A stretch of DNA of 64,000 nt from JBNKHG01 sp050290225. Its GTDB lineage: Bacteria > Pseudomonadota > Gammaproteobacteria > Pseudomonadales > Cellvibrionaceae. A program made the position numbers and the translations under genes. Under the pieces are notes generated by a model. The model did no database searches and was not told the DNA's origin. It worked only from the letters and a program-made list of their open reading frames with translations. Positions 33,853 to 43,558 of this stretch are shown here, in pieces; within the stretch, counting starts at the first letter, position 1; each line of letters opens with the position of its first letter. Where the stretch lies: positions 5,341 through 69,340 of the forward strand of contig JBNKHG010000068.1 of the NCBI GenBank assembly GCA_050290225.1, read 5' to 3'.

Positions 33853-35163
33853 GTGAAAATTGTTATTGTAGGAGGCGGAGCTGGTGGATTAGAGCTGGCG
33901 ACCAAACTGGGTAAAAAACTGGGCCGCAAAGGCCGGGCAGAGATACTGTTGCTTGACCGGAACCATACGCATATCTGGAAGCCGCTGCTGCACGAAGTGG
34001 CATCGGGTTCGTTGGATGCCGATGTGGATTCCATCGGTTATCGCGCCCACGCGCATCAAAATGGCTTTAACTTCAAGTTGGGCACGATCTGTGGCATCGA
34101 TCGCGAGCGCAAGGTGATTCAGCTGGAGGCCCTCAGGGACGATGAGGGTGAAGTGATCCTGCCGCCTCGGGAAGAGAATTACGATTACCTGGTAATGGCA
34201 ATCGGCAGTGTATCCAACGATTTTGCCGTGCCCGGAGTGGCCGAACACTGCATTTTCCTTGACAGTCTTGCTCAGGCGTTGCGGTTTCAGAAACGCCTGG
34301 TAAATCATTTTATACGCCTCAATCGCGAACTGTCCCAGGGCAGCGGCGAGCGCTGTTTACACGTGGCCATTGTGGGCGGTGGAGCGACAGGGGTTGAACT
34401 GTCCGCCGAGCTGTTCAAGGCCAGGGAGTGGTTTGCCACCTACGGCCTGCGCAACATTCAACCGCAACACCTGAGAGTCTCCCTGATTGAAGCTGGCCCC
34501 AGATTGCTGCCGGCACTCAGTGAGAGAATTTCGTCCGCCGCCCACAAGGAGCTGGAAAAACTGGGTGTCGAGGTGCGGGTGGCCACTTCGGTGTCGCAGG
34601 CGGAGAAAAACGCGTTGGTATGCCGCGACGGCGAGCGCTTCGAGGCGGATCTGATGGTATGGGCCGCCGGTGTTAAAGCGCCGGATTTTCTAAAGGACTT
34701 TGGCGGCCTGGAAACCAACCGGGCCAATCAACTGCTGGTGGAAAACAGCCTGCAGGCGAAGGGAGACCCAAACGTATTTGTGTTGGGGGATTGTGCCGGC
34801 CTGCTGATGAAAGACGCCGATGGCGCGGAGAGATGGGTGCCGCCGCGCGCCCAGTCAGCACACCAGATGGCCAGTACTGTGGCTAAAAACCTGCTTCACA
34901 TCACCAAAGCCGAGCCGCTTCAGGATTTCATCTATCGCGACTATGGTTCACTGGTATCGCTGAGCCATTACGCGGCCTTTGGCAAACTGATGGGTGGGCT
35001 GTCCAACGGTAGTCTGAAGGTGGAAGGTCGCCTTGCCCGCTTAACCTATGTCTCCCTCTATCGCATGCACCAGTTGGCGGTACACGGTTGGTTCAAAACG
35101 GCGTTGGTGGCCTTGTCTGACAGGATCAACCATTTTATTCGACCCCGGCTCAAGCTGCACTGA
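33853..35163 (+). CDS. Type II NADH dehydrogenase-like FAD-dependent oxidoreductase
   Basis: Membrane-associated flavoprotein of 436 residues from the GTG at 33853 (GAGGG seven bases upstream). It begins VKIVIVGGGAGGLELATKLG, the FAD-binding dinucleotide fold. The second fold for NADH is HVAIVGGGATGVELSAELFK. FVLGDCAGL and the quinone-side VPPRAQSAHQMAS are typical of Ndh. The C-terminal amphipathic region attaches such enzymes to the membrane. It transfers electrons from NADH to quinone without proton pumping by family knowledge. Close relatives in the family can act on other acceptors. Confidence 0.87.
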   Translation: MKIVIVGGGAGGLELATKLGKKLGRKGRAEILLLDRNHTHIWKPLLHEVASGSLDADVDSIGYRAHAHQNGFNFKLGTICGIDRERKVIQLEALRDDEGEVILPPREENYDYLVMAIGSVSNDFAVPGVAEHCIFLDSLAQALRFQKRLVNHFIRLNRELSQGSGERCLHVAIVGGGATGVELSAELFKAREWFATYGLRNIQPQHLRVSLIEAGPRLLPALSERISSAAHKELEKLGVEVRVATSVSQAEKNALVCRDGERFEADLMVWAAGVKAPDFLKDFGGLETNRANQLLVENSLQAKGDPNVFVLGDCAGLLMKDADGAERWVPPRAQSAHQMASTVAKNLLHITKAEPLQDFIYRDYGSLVSLSHYAAFGKLMGGLSNGSLKVEGRLARLTYVSLYRMHQLAVHGWFKTALVALSDRINHFIRPRLKLH

Positions 35164-35510
35164 CAGGCCGCGGTGGCCGATGTTCGCGCACTGTTAGCGG
35201 CATTTTTCCGATTTTATGCTGTAATTCCCGCAGCCCTTGGCTAAATTTGACAGTGAGATTGGTGTAATTTGCCATTGAGACAAATGCCGATTTCCCTGAC
35301 CCTTTGATTCCACTAAAACAGCGTTGCCGGTCTCGATAATCCGGTAGACGCTTTGTGCCGCTAGAGTGGCTTTTGGGAAGGTGACAGCAAAGCTGTCGTT
35401 AGCCACACTGATAACTGCAGGCACAGCAGGTATATGTGCTTTGACAGGGACCACACCCGGTCATGGCTGTTTGTGTTAAAGAGACAGAACAATCTCAACG
35501 AGGAATGACA
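35164..35510. other. Intergenic stretch before fadB
   Basis: A minus-strand 86-codon frame (35194-35454) is present but has no recognised family or ribosome site. The region should carry the fadBA promoter; no PsrA/FadR-type site was recognised. GACAGCAAAGCTGTC at 35383-35397 is a short dyad. Confidence 0.4.
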
Positions 35511-37688
35511 ATGATCTACTCGGGTAAGGCGATAAGCGTCCAGCTATTGGATGCCGGTATCGCAGAACTTCGTTTTGATTTGCAAAGCGAGTCCGTCAAC
35601 AAGTTTAACGCCTTGACACGCAACGAACTGAAAGAGGCGACCGCGGCCATTGCCGCCGATGCGGCCGTCAAAGGCGTCATCGTCACCAGTGGCAAGCCCG
35701 TGTTCATCGTCGGGGCGGATATCACCGAGTTTGGCGAAAACTTCGGTGCCAGTACCGAGGAGGTGGCCAAGACAGTCCTGGAAATCAACCAGACTGTTTT
35801 CAACCCGTTTGAAGACCTGGCTGTGCCAACAGTGGCGGCGTTTAACGGTATCGCCCTAGGCGGAGGCCTGGAAATGGGGCTGGTTTGTGACTATCGCGTG
35901 ATGTCCACCGAGGCCAGGATCGGACTGCCGGAAACCAAACTGGGTATTATCCCGGGTTGTGGAGGCACCACCCGCCTGCCGAGGCTGATCGGCGCCGATA
36001 ACGCCATTGAATGGATCGCCTCTGGCAAGGAACAGAAACCGGAAGCGGCTTTGGCCGCGGGTGCCGTGGACGCGGTGGTAGCGCCGGAGAAGCTGAAGGT
36101 TGCCGCCCTGTCGCTGGTACAACAATGTATCGATGGCAAGCTCGACTACAGGGGCAGGCGCCAGGAAAAGCTGGAACCCCTGAAACTTAACGATATCGAG
36201 GCGCTGATGTCTTTCGAGACATCCAAGGCCTTTGTGGCCAGCCAGGCGGGGCCCCACTACCCGGCGCCGGTAACGGCCATCAAGGTAATGCAAAAAGCCG
36301 CCAAGATGGGTCGCGATGAGGCGCTTGAAGAAGAGGCCAGGGGGCTGGCCAAGGTGGCCACCACCCCGGTGGCCAGGCACCTGGTGGGGCTGTTCCTGGC
36401 CGATCAGGTATGGGGCAAAAGCGCCAAAGCATGGGCCGGCAAGGGGGGCGACGTTCAGCGGGGCGCTGTCCTGGGCGCCGGTATCATGGGCGGTGGTATC
36501 GCCTACCAGTCGGCCCTGAAAGGTACGCCCATCCTGATGAAGGACATTAACCAGGCTGGTATCGATCTGGGCTTGTCCGAGGCCGCCAAACTGCTCGCCA
36601 AGCAGGTTGAGCGCGGTCGCATGACAGCGGAAGGCATGGCCGGCGTACTCAATAAAATCCAACCGACACTGAGCTATGAGGGATTCGACAAGGTCGATGT
36701 CGTGGTGGAAGCGGTGGTGGAAAATCCCAAGGTAAAACACGCGGTACTGGCGGAAGCCGAAAAACAGATCCGCGGGGATGCCATTCTCACCTCCAATACC
36801 TCCACTATCTCCATCAACTCTCTGGCGGAAGCCCTGCAGCGTCCGCAAAATTTCTGCGGCATGCACTTCTTTAACCCGGTACACAAGATGCCGCTGGTGG
36901 AAGTGATTCGCGGTGAAAAAACCAGCGACCAGGCCGTCGCCAGGAGCGTGGCCTATGCCCTGGCCATGGGCAAGAAACCGGTTGTGGTCAATGACTGCCC
37001 GGGCTTTCTCGTCAATCGTATCCTGTCGCCCTATATGGGCGCCTTTATGGGGCTGGTGAAGCGCGGTGCCGATTTCACCAGGGTCGACAAGGCGATGGAA
37101 AAATTTGGTTGGCCGATGGGGCCGGCCTACCTGTGTGACGTGGTGGGTATTGATACCGGTGTACATGCCGGGCAGGTGATGGCCGAAGGCTTCCCCGCGC
37201 GGATGAAATACAACTTTACCCCCGCCAGCCAGGTACTGTTTGAGGCCGATCGCTACGGCCAGAAAAATGGCAAGGGTTACTATGCCTACGAGATCGACAG
37301 GAAGGGCCGTCCCCAAAAGGTGGTCGACCCTGAGGTGACAGAATTGCTGGCACCTCACGTGGATGCCTCGCGTGACTTCGAGGAGGCGGAAATCGTCGAC
37401 CTGTTGATGATCCCGATGTGCCTGGAGGCGGTGCGTTGCCTGGAAGACGGTGTTGCCGCCTCCGCAGTGGATGTGGATCTTTCGCTGATTTACGGCATCG
37501 GCTTCCCGCCATTCCGCGGCGGCGCCCTCCATTATATTGATGATATGGGGCTCGACACCTTTGTGGCCAGGGCCGATCAATATGCCGCCCAGGCCGGTGA
37601 ACTGGCGCCATTGTACCAGCCCACTGAAAAGCTGCGTGCCATGGCCGCCAATGGCGAAACTTTTTTTACTGTAGCGCCACAGCAATAA
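35511..37688 (+). CDS. fadB: Fatty acid oxidation complex alpha subunit
   Basis: Multifunctional beta-oxidation enzyme (725 residues) combining enoyl-CoA hydratase/isomerase (about 1-190) and L-3-hydroxyacyl-CoA dehydrogenase (about 310-715). Landmarks: VIVTSGKPVFIVGADITEFG, the hydratase glutamates in FEDLAVPT and GLPETKLGIIPGCGGTTRL, the NAD fold AVLGAGIMGGGIAYQSALKG, HFFNPVHKMPLVEVIRGE and FGWPMGPAYLCDVVGIDTG. It aligns with E. coli FadB throughout. The ATG at 35511 has AACGAGGA at proper spacing; upstream in-frame starts at 35463 and 35505 fit worse. It forms an alpha2beta2 complex with FadA, encoded 24 bp downstream. Confidence 0.95.
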   Translation: MIYSGKAISVQLLDAGIAELRFDLQSESVNKFNALTRNELKEATAAIAADAAVKGVIVTSGKPVFIVGADITEFGENFGASTEEVAKTVLEINQTVFNPFEDLAVPTVAAFNGIALGGGLEMGLVCDYRVMSTEARIGLPETKLGIIPGCGGTTRLPRLIGADNAIEWIASGKEQKPEAALAAGAVDAVVAPEKLKVAALSLVQQCIDGKLDYRGRRQEKLEPLKLNDIEALMSFETSKAFVASQAGPHYPAPVTAIKVMQKAAKMGRDEALEEEARGLAKVATTPVARHLVGLFLADQVWGKSAKAWAGKGGDVQRGAVLGAGIMGGGIAYQSALKGTPILMKDINQAGIDLGLSEAAKLLAKQVERGRMTAEGMAGVLNKIQPTLSYEGFDKVDVVVEAVVENPKVKHAVLAEAEKQIRGDAILTSNTSTISINSLAEALQRPQNFCGMHFFNPVHKMPLVEVIRGEKTSDQAVARSVAYALAMGKKPVVVNDCPGFLVNRILSPYMGAFMGLVKRGADFTRVDKAMEKFGWPMGPAYLCDVVGIDTGVHAGQVMAEGFPARMKYNFTPASQVLFEADRYGQKNGKGYYAYEIDRKGRPQKVVDPEVTELLAPHVDASRDFEEAEIVDLLMIPMCLEAVRCLEDGVAASAVDVDLSLIYGIGFPPFRGGALHYIDDMGLDTFVARADQYAAQAGELAPLYQPTEKLRAMAANGETFFTVAPQQ

Positions 37689-37712
37689 GCGTCACGGAAT
37701 AGGAGAAAAGAG

Positions 37713-38888
37713 ATGAGTTTGAATCCACGAGATGCCGTGATTGTCGATTTTGCGCGCACTCCCATGGGTCGTTCCAAGAACGGCTGTTTTCGCAATACCC
37801 GCGCCGAAAACCTGTCCGCCGATCTGGTGAACGGCCTGTTTTCCCGTAACCCCAAACTCGATCCCGCGGAGGTGGAAGATGTGATCTGGGGTTGCGTCAA
37901 CCAGACCAAAGAACAGGGGTTTAATATCGCCCGTATGTTCTCCCTGATGACCGTGATACCGCACACGGCAGGGGGGCAGACCGTAAGCCGACTTTGTGGT
38001 TCCTCGATGTCGGCGCTGCACACCGCCGCCCAGGCAATAATGACCTACAACGGCGACATGTTTGTGATCGGTGGCGTTGAGCATATGGGTCACCTGCCCA
38101 ATGGCTTCGGCGTCGACCCCAATCCACGCCTGGCCAAACACGTTGCCAAGGCCGCTGGCGCCATGGGGATGACCGCGGAATTCCTGGCGTTGATGCACGG
38201 CATCAATCGCGAGCAGCAGGATGCGTTCGCCGAACGCTCCCACCGTTTGGCCCACAAGGCGACTGTGGAGGGCAAGTTCAACGATGAGATTATTCCCATC
38301 GAAGGTCACGACGAAAACGGTTTTAAAGTGTTGGTGGAAAAAGATGAAACCATTCGACCCGATACCACCGTCGAGGGACTGGCGAAACTGAAACCGGTAT
38401 TCAATCCCAAGGGCGGTACCGTGACCGCCGGCAGCTCTTCGCAGATCACCGATGGCGCCTCGGCCATGATCGTGATGTCCGCCGAGCGCGCCCAGGCCCT
38501 GGGTGTGCAGCCGCTGGCGAAAATTCGTGCGATGGCCGTGATCGGTGTAGACCCCTCCATTATGGGTTACGGCCCGGTGCCCGCCACCCAAAAGGCACTC
38601 AAACGCGCGGGTCTGGGTATGGGCGACATCGACTTTGTGGAGCTGAACGAAGCCTTTGCCGCCCAGGCTTTGCCGGTACTGAAAGATCTGGAATTGCTCG
38701 ACGTTATGGATGAAAAGGTGAACCTGCACGGCGGCGCCATCGCGCTGGGTCACCCCTTTGGCTGTTCCGGTGCACGAATTACCGGCACGCTGTTGAACAT
38801 TATGCGTCAGAACAACGGTGCCTTGGGGCTTTCCACCATGTGTGTTGGGCTCGGTCAGGGAATCACCACGGTGATTGAACGGGTGTGA
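37713..38888 (+). CDS. fadA: Acetyl-CoA acyltransferase (3-ketoacyl-CoA thiolase)
   Basis: Thiolase of 391 residues, beta subunit of the fatty acid oxidation complex. The acyl-binding cysteine lies in SRLCGSSMSALHTAAQAIM, the second active-site elements in GGAIALGHPFGCSGARITG and the proton-transfer cysteine in STMCVGLGQGITTV. It releases acetyl-CoA in the last step of each beta-oxidation cycle. AGGAG precedes the ATG. A strong terminator follows 44 bp after the stop, closing the fadBA operon. Confidence 0.95.
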   Translation: MSLNPRDAVIVDFARTPMGRSKNGCFRNTRAENLSADLVNGLFSRNPKLDPAEVEDVIWGCVNQTKEQGFNIARMFSLMTVIPHTAGGQTVSRLCGSSMSALHTAAQAIMTYNGDMFVIGGVEHMGHLPNGFGVDPNPRLAKHVAKAAGAMGMTAEFLALMHGINREQQDAFAERSHRLAHKATVEGKFNDEIIPIEGHDENGFKVLVEKDETIRPDTTVEGLAKLKPVFNPKGGTVTAGSSSQITDGASAMIVMSAERAQALGVQPLAKIRAMAVIGVDPSIMGYGPVPATQKALKRAGLGMGDIDFVELNEAFAAQALPVLKDLELLDVMDEKVNLHGGAIALGHPFGCSGARITGTLLNIMRQNNGALGLSTMCVGLGQGITTVIERV

Positions 38889-38931
38889 TCCCTGACTGAT
38901 AGAGCTTGATTCTGCTTCTGCCTGATTATTG

Positions 38932-38957
38932 CCGGGACACTGTTCCCGGCTTTTTTA
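38932..38957 (+). terminator. Intrinsic terminator of fadBA
   Basis: GCCGGGA, loop CACTGT, TCCCGGC, then six Ts. Confidence 0.9.
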
Positions 38958-39048
38958 TGCTTACTTTTTCTTTGTGCTTCAATTCGTACCCGGATGGGCC
39001 TGATTTTGGTCATATAAAAGCAGGCAGAAATAGGTTAGTTTTCCCCCT

Positions 39049-40746
39049 ATGGAAGAGTATTTTTTTGAAGCATTGCTGGCCATTCTTTGTACGTCTCTGG
39101 TGGCCACTGTTGTGTTCCAGCGTTTGCAGTTGTCGAGCATTATTGCTTACCTGATTGCCGGTGCGGTGATTGGTCCCCATGTTATCGGTTGGGTCGAGTC
39201 GCCCGAGGAGTTTGCCTTTCTCGCCGAGTTCGGGGTGGTGTTCCTGTTGTTTTCCCTGGGGCTCGAATTTTCCCTGGAAAAGCTGGTCGCCTTGCGCAGT
39301 CTGGTGTTCGGGCTCGGTGGTATCCAGGTGCTGGTTTGCAGCCTGGTGTTTGGAACGGCTGTTTGGCTGTGGGGTAGCACTCCGGCCGCGGCGGTGCTGA
39401 TTGCCGGGGCCCTGGCGTTGTCGTCCACCGCCATCGTCACCAAGGAGCTGTCGACTTTGCACCAGGTGCAGAGCCGCCAGGGCCAGTTGTCGATCGGTGT
39501 GTTGTTGTTTCAGGATCTGGCCGCGGTGGTGTTCCTGATTATGGTGCCGGTGTTGGGCGGGCAGACCGACGTTCCCCTGTGGCGGTCCCTAATCGAAGCG
39601 CTGGCAAAAGGGGGAGTGCTGGTCGTTGTGCTGTTGAGTGTCGGCAAGTGGGTTTTGCCCCATTTTTACCGGGAGGTGGCCAAGGGGCGATCGGAAGAGA
39701 TTTTTCTGCTGAGCACGCTGGTGATTGTGTTGCTGGCGGCCTGGGTGACCCACCATTTTGGACTCTCTATGGCTCTCGGCGGCTTTGTCATCGGCATGAT
39801 GCTGGGGGAGAGCCACTACCGGCACCAGATTAACAGTGATATTCGCGCCTTCAAGGACATTTTGCTGGGGCTGTTTTTCGTCACCATTGGTATGTCTATA
39901 GAGGTGCACCTGTTGTGGGATTACTGGCCGCGCCTGCTGCTGTTCACCCTGGGACTGATCACCATCAAGTTTGTGTTGATCTCTGTCCTGGTGCGTGTGA
40001 TGGGTGAGAGTCAAGCCACGGCCCTGAGGACGGGCCTCAACCTGGCGCAGGCCGGCGAGTTCGGTCTGGCTCTGTTGGCCCTGGGGGTGATGCACCGGCT
40101 ACTGCCCGGAGACCAGACGTCATTTATCCTGCTGTTGTCGGTTTTTTCCATGGCGGCCAGTCCGCTGCTGATTCGTCACGCCGACAAGCTCAACCGGTGG
40201 TTGCCTCGCTGGCTGGGTGGCGGTGCCATGGAGGGGTTCGAATTCGAAGTCAGCCTGCCGGCAGGGGAGCATGTGATTATCGGTGGTTTCGGTCGGGTGG
40301 GGCAGACTGTGGCGCGTTTGCTGGAAGCCAATGGCATAGACTATGTCGCCATTGACCAGAGTATAGACCTGGTCAGCCAGCAACGGACTCTGGAGCACAA
40401 TGTGATATACGGCGATTGCACCAATATGGATATTCTCCGTGGCTGTCATATTGAAACAGCAAAAATGGCGATCCTGACTTTTCGTTCCATCGAGCTGGCC
40501 AAGGACTGTATCGCCTATATTCGCGCCGTGGGAATTCGCATTCCCATTATTGTACGTTGCCATCAGCACGGTGATTATGCCGAGCTGGTGTCACTGGGGG
40601 CTGACCATGTGGTACCGGAGATGCTTGAGGCAAGCCTGGCGGTTGGTGCACAGGTGCTGGAATTGCTCAATATAGATGAAGCCCTTATCGAGCGGCAGAT
40701 CGATGTTGAGCGGGAAGGGCAGCTCAATACCGGCGTAATGGACTAA
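39049..40746 (+). CDS. CPA2-type cation:proton antiporter with TrkA-N domain
   Basis: Monovalent cation/proton antiporter of the KefB/KefC-like CPA2 family, 565 residues. About 12 transmembrane segments span 5-385, including the discontinuous-helix region AGALALSSTAIVTKELSTLH and FQDLAAVVFLIMVPVL with the acidic residue. A cytosolic TrkA-N (RCK) domain starts near 405: HVIIGGFGRVGQTVARLLEA, the NAD(H)-binding fold. Potassium or sodium export in exchange for protons is inferred. It follows the fadA terminator and is separately transcribed. Confidence 0.9.
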   Translation: MEEYFFEALLAILCTSLVATVVFQRLQLSSIIAYLIAGAVIGPHVIGWVESPEEFAFLAEFGVVFLLFSLGLEFSLEKLVALRSLVFGLGGIQVLVCSLVFGTAVWLWGSTPAAAVLIAGALALSSTAIVTKELSTLHQVQSRQGQLSIGVLLFQDLAAVVFLIMVPVLGGQTDVPLWRSLIEALAKGGVLVVVLLSVGKWVLPHFYREVAKGRSEEIFLLSTLVIVLLAAWVTHHFGLSMALGGFVIGMMLGESHYRHQINSDIRAFKDILLGLFFVTIGMSIEVHLLWDYWPRLLLFTLGLITIKFVLISVLVRVMGESQATALRTGLNLAQAGEFGLALLALGVMHRLLPGDQTSFILLLSVFSMAASPLLIRHADKLNRWLPRWLGGGAMEGFEFEVSLPAGEHVIIGGFGRVGQTVARLLEANGIDYVAIDQSIDLVSQQRTLEHNVIYGDCTNMDILRGCHIETAKMAILTFRSIELAKDCIAYIRAVGIRIPIIVRCHQHGDYAELVSLGADHVVPEMLEASLAVGAQVLELLNIDEALIERQIDVEREGQLNTGVMD

Positions 40747-41792
40747 ATCGCCGGCTGCCGAATCGCTTTTTCGATGATCGATGCGCTGCCGCAGATCACT
40801 CGATTGCGTCCCTGTCCCTTGGCTTCGTAGAGCGCCTCGTCCGCACGGATCTTCAGGGTTTTGGCGTCTTCACCCGCTTCCGCCCGGGCGATGCCGATAG
40901 AGACGGTAATCGAACCTATCGGCTTGCCAGTCTCTTTTTGCTGGATGCGCGTTCCCGATACGGCCAGGCGGATCTCTTCGGCCAACTCGACGGCCTGCGC
41001 CTCGTCGCCGTCGAAAATAACCGCAAATTCCTCACCACCGTAGCGCATTGGCAGCACGCCTTCGGCCTGTTTCCCCTTGAGGATCTGGCCCACGCGTTCC
41101 AGGACTTTGTCGCCCATCACATGGCCGTAGGTATCGTTGCACTGCTTGAAGTGATCCAGGTCGAGCAGGATCAGGCAGGTGGGGGATTCGAGGTTGGCCA
41201 GTGCGTCGTTGATTGCCTGGTCAAAAGCGCGACGGTTGCCGATTTTTGTGAGCTGATCAAGCAGGGCGTCTTTCCTGCTGACATGGAGTTGCGCTTTGAG
41301 TTCTTCGATTTCCGCCTTGGCCTTTTCCAGCTCACCGGTAAACGCCTTGCTGGCATCCTCCACAGCACTGGTGTCCTCAAGCAATTTTGCGAGAATTGAC
41401 TGTATCTCCTGTTGATCGCTGGTGTTGTCCAACAGGGACATGGAGTTCTGCAACGAGTCGCCGTAATCGCGGGTACCGTCTTCGATTTGATTGACCGCCC
41501 CAAACAGTTGGGTCAACAGTCCTGCCAACGCATTTTGCGCACCGGGGTCCTTGGGCAGGTGATGCTTGATAAAGTAGTCAAAAAAAAGCGCTTCGCTTTT
41601 TTTATAGTCATAACTGCCTTTCGCGGGAAACTGTTCCAGCAGCTCGCGGCTCAGTTCGGGATTATCCTGTTTGGCGTGAACATACCATAGCGAATAGTTG
41701 TAGGGGGTCGGGGGGATGTCGCGTTCCACCATCAGTGGGATGGCTTTGCGGAGATAGATGGCAGAATCTTTTGCGCTCTCAGAAAACTTCAT
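40743..41792 (-). CDS. Diguanylate cyclase with novel-looking N-terminal helical domain
   Basis: A 349-residue cytosolic protein. The C-terminal GGDEF domain (about 175-335) has the active-site loop MRYGGEEFAVIF and LILLDLDHFKQCNDTYGHVM, so c-di-GMP synthesis is likely. The inhibitory site (RxxD before GGEEF) is absent, which suggests no product inhibition through it. The N-terminal 165 residues are helical and soluble, starting with SESAKDSAIYLRKAIPLMVE and PPTPYNYSLWYVHAKQDNPE; similar N-termini occur in other proteobacterial cyclases. It overlaps the 3' end of the antiporter gene by four bases, convergently. Confidence 0.9.
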   Translation of the reverse strand: MKFSESAKDSAIYLRKAIPLMVERDIPPTPYNYSLWYVHAKQDNPELSRELLEQFPAKGSYDYKKSEALFFDYFIKHHLPKDPGAQNALAGLLTQLFGAVNQIEDGTRDYGDSLQNSMSLLDNTSDQQEIQSILAKLLEDTSAVEDASKAFTGELEKAKAEIEELKAQLHVSRKDALLDQLTKIGNRRAFDQAINDALANLESPTCLILLDLDHFKQCNDTYGHVMGDKVLERVGQILKGKQAEGVLPMRYGGEEFAVIFDGDEAQAVELAEEIRLAVSGTRIQQKETGKPIGSITVSIGIARAEAGEDAKTLKIRADEALYEAKGQGRNRVICGSASIIEKAIRQPAI

Positions 41793-41924
41793 ACAGATGT
41801 CCCCCAGTGTCCGTGTTGGTGACCTGAGTTCCCTGGCACCAAAATCGGCGCAATCATACGTGATTTGATGGACATAATGAAGAAAATTGCGGCAATTCCT
41901 GGCGCGAAATCCAACATTTCAGCT

Positions 41925-42896
41925 TTAAATTTCTCCAACTTTCTCGTAAGCGGCCATTAACTTTTCCATAAACAGCGACAGCACAGGGTTTTGTCGCCGG
42001 GTGCTGCGGGTCATGGCGGCGATCTCCACTTCATAGTATTTTTCTTCCGGCATTAACGCTCGCAACTCCCCACGCTCGAGCCAGGGTTGGGCATAGTGGC
42101 TGGGAAAAAAGCCGATATACCGGCCCGTGTTCAGCAGCGCCATGCGCACTTCGAAAATATATGCCGTGGCTGAGCGATTTAATCCCGCCATGGCCCGGCT
42201 GGCCTGACTGGAAGTTTGTAAACCCAGATGGATAAAGGGGCTCGCGTGCACCTGTTCCCGTGTCAGCTCTTCAGCGGGGACGGCAAACAGCGGGTGGCTC
42301 CTGTGGCAATAGAGAAAATAATTTTCCCTATAAAGCGGTTGGTAGGCGATGCTGGACAGGTCCCGGTGCCAGGGTGCAAAACCGATGTCGGCGCGCCCGT
42401 CGATCAGGGCCCGTTCGATCTCAGCCATGGTGTTGGTGCTGACGTTGAGGTAGACCTCGGGCGCGGCCTCCGTGAACTCCCGCAGGGCATCGCTAAGTCT
42501 ACAGCGGGGGTCGGTAACGATGGCATCACTGCAGATAATGTGGAGCTCGCCGGTCAGCTGTTGGTGCAGTGTATTGACCTGACTGCGGAAACTCTCTAAC
42601 GAGGAAAATAACTGCAGTGCGGATTCATACACAAAGCGACCTTCGTCGGTGAGTGAAAAACCACTGCGACCGCGATTGCAGAGCTTGATGCCCAGACGCG
42701 ATTCCAGGTCCGCCATATGGGTACTGATAGTGGAGCGGGCGATATTCAGTTCCGCCTCGGCCGCACTGAAGCCGCCGCATTCAACCACTGCCTGGTAGAT
42801 ACGTAGCAGGCGGATGTCGACATCGTTGATTTTGCGTTGCAGTGGCATAGGTTGCGCCCTGAGTTGGTGTTTGCCCCGGGGTGTTTTAGCGGGCAT
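41925..42896 (-). CDS. LysR family transcriptional regulator
   Basis: A 323-residue LysR-type regulator from the ATG at 42896 (CGAGAG upstream). The winged helix lies at about residues 22-80: LLRIYQAVVECGGFSAAEAE and IARSTISTHMADLESRLGIK. The C-terminal half is the effector-binding domain with GFAPWHRDLSSIAYQPLY. The open frame extends to a TTG at 42923. It is divergent from the shikimate kinase gene, with about 150 bp between. Effector unknown. Confidence 0.88.
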   Translation of the reverse strand: MPAKTPRGKHQLRAQPMPLQRKINDVDIRLLRIYQAVVECGGFSAAEAELNIARSTISTHMADLESRLGIKLCNRGRSGFSLTDEGRFVYESALQLFSSLESFRSQVNTLHQQLTGELHIICSDAIVTDPRCRLSDALREFTEAAPEVYLNVSTNTMAEIERALIDGRADIGFAPWHRDLSSIAYQPLYRENYFLYCHRSHPLFAVPAEELTREQVHASPFIHLGLQTSSQASRAMAGLNRSATAYIFEVRMALLNTGRYIGFFPSHYAQPWLERGELRALMPEEKYYEVEIAAMTRSTRRQNPVLSLFMEKLMAAYEKVGEI

Positions 42897-43050
42897 CTTA
42901 GAACTCTCGTTGGAAATCCTCAAACAATATATTTATACGTAAATAAAATTAGAACAATTAAGGGGGCGCATTTCAGCCCTCTTGGTCCTCTGGCATAATG
43001 CCAGACCCTCAATGCCGGTGGGCGCTGAGGGCAAACAGAGGAGAAAGCGG

Positions 43051-43551
43051 GTGGCGACTGTACAAAGTGTGGTTCTGGTGGGGATGCCCGGGGCGGGGAA
43101 AAGTACGCTGGGGGTGTTGCTGGCCAAGGAAACCGCGCGGGATTTTATCGATACTGATGTACTGATTCAGGTGCGTGAAGGGCAGACCCTGCAGCAGATT
43201 ATCGACAGCAGTGATTACCTCAGCCTGCGTCGCATCGAGGAGGAGGTGCTGCTGTCGGTGGATTTGACCCACCATATCATCGCCACCGGCGGTAGTGCCA
43301 TCTACAGTGACAAAGGGATGACCAAGTTAAAAACGCTGGGCCCTGTCGTATTTCTGGATGTCAGCCTTGAGGAGTTGCGTCGTCGCATCCACAATTACGA
43401 AAATCGCGGTATCGCCCGACGTCCGGATCAGTCGTTTGAGGAGCTGTTTGCCGAGCGCAATGCCCTCTACCGCCACTATGCCGATATCGTAATTGCGTGC
43501 GACGGTAAGCGTCAGGAAGACATTATCGACGAACTGCTGGCGCAGCTATAG
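43051..43551 (+). CDS. Shikimate kinase
   Basis: P-loop kinase of 166 residues from the GTG at 43051 (AGGAG eight bases upstream; an earlier in-frame ATG at 42982 lacks a site). Landmarks: VGMPGAGKSTLGVLLAKETA, the substrate-binding DFIDTDVLI, RRIEEEVL, ATGGSAIYS and the lid region RGIARRPDQSFEELFAERNA. It phosphorylates shikimate in aromatic amino-acid synthesis by family. It is not beside aroB, unlike aroK in many gammaproteobacteria, and may therefore be a second copy or a relative with another substrate. Confidence 0.78.
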   Translation: MATVQSVVLVGMPGAGKSTLGVLLAKETARDFIDTDVLIQVREGQTLQQIIDSSDYLSLRRIEEEVLLSVDLTHHIIATGGSAIYSDKGMTKLKTLGPVVFLDVSLEELRRRIHNYENRGIARRPDQSFEELFAERNALYRHYADIVIACDGKRQEDIIDELLAQL

Positions 43552-43558
43552 CGTTGAT

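Noticed and set aside
35194..35454. 86-codon minus-strand frame before fadB
   Set aside because: No homolog recognised, no ribosome site, and it lies where the fadBA promoter is expected.
35856..37685. 609-codon open frame antisense to fadB
   Set aside because: High-GC coding strand leaves long antisense frames open. The translation is rich in H, Q and R without domain likeness, and fadB is certain.
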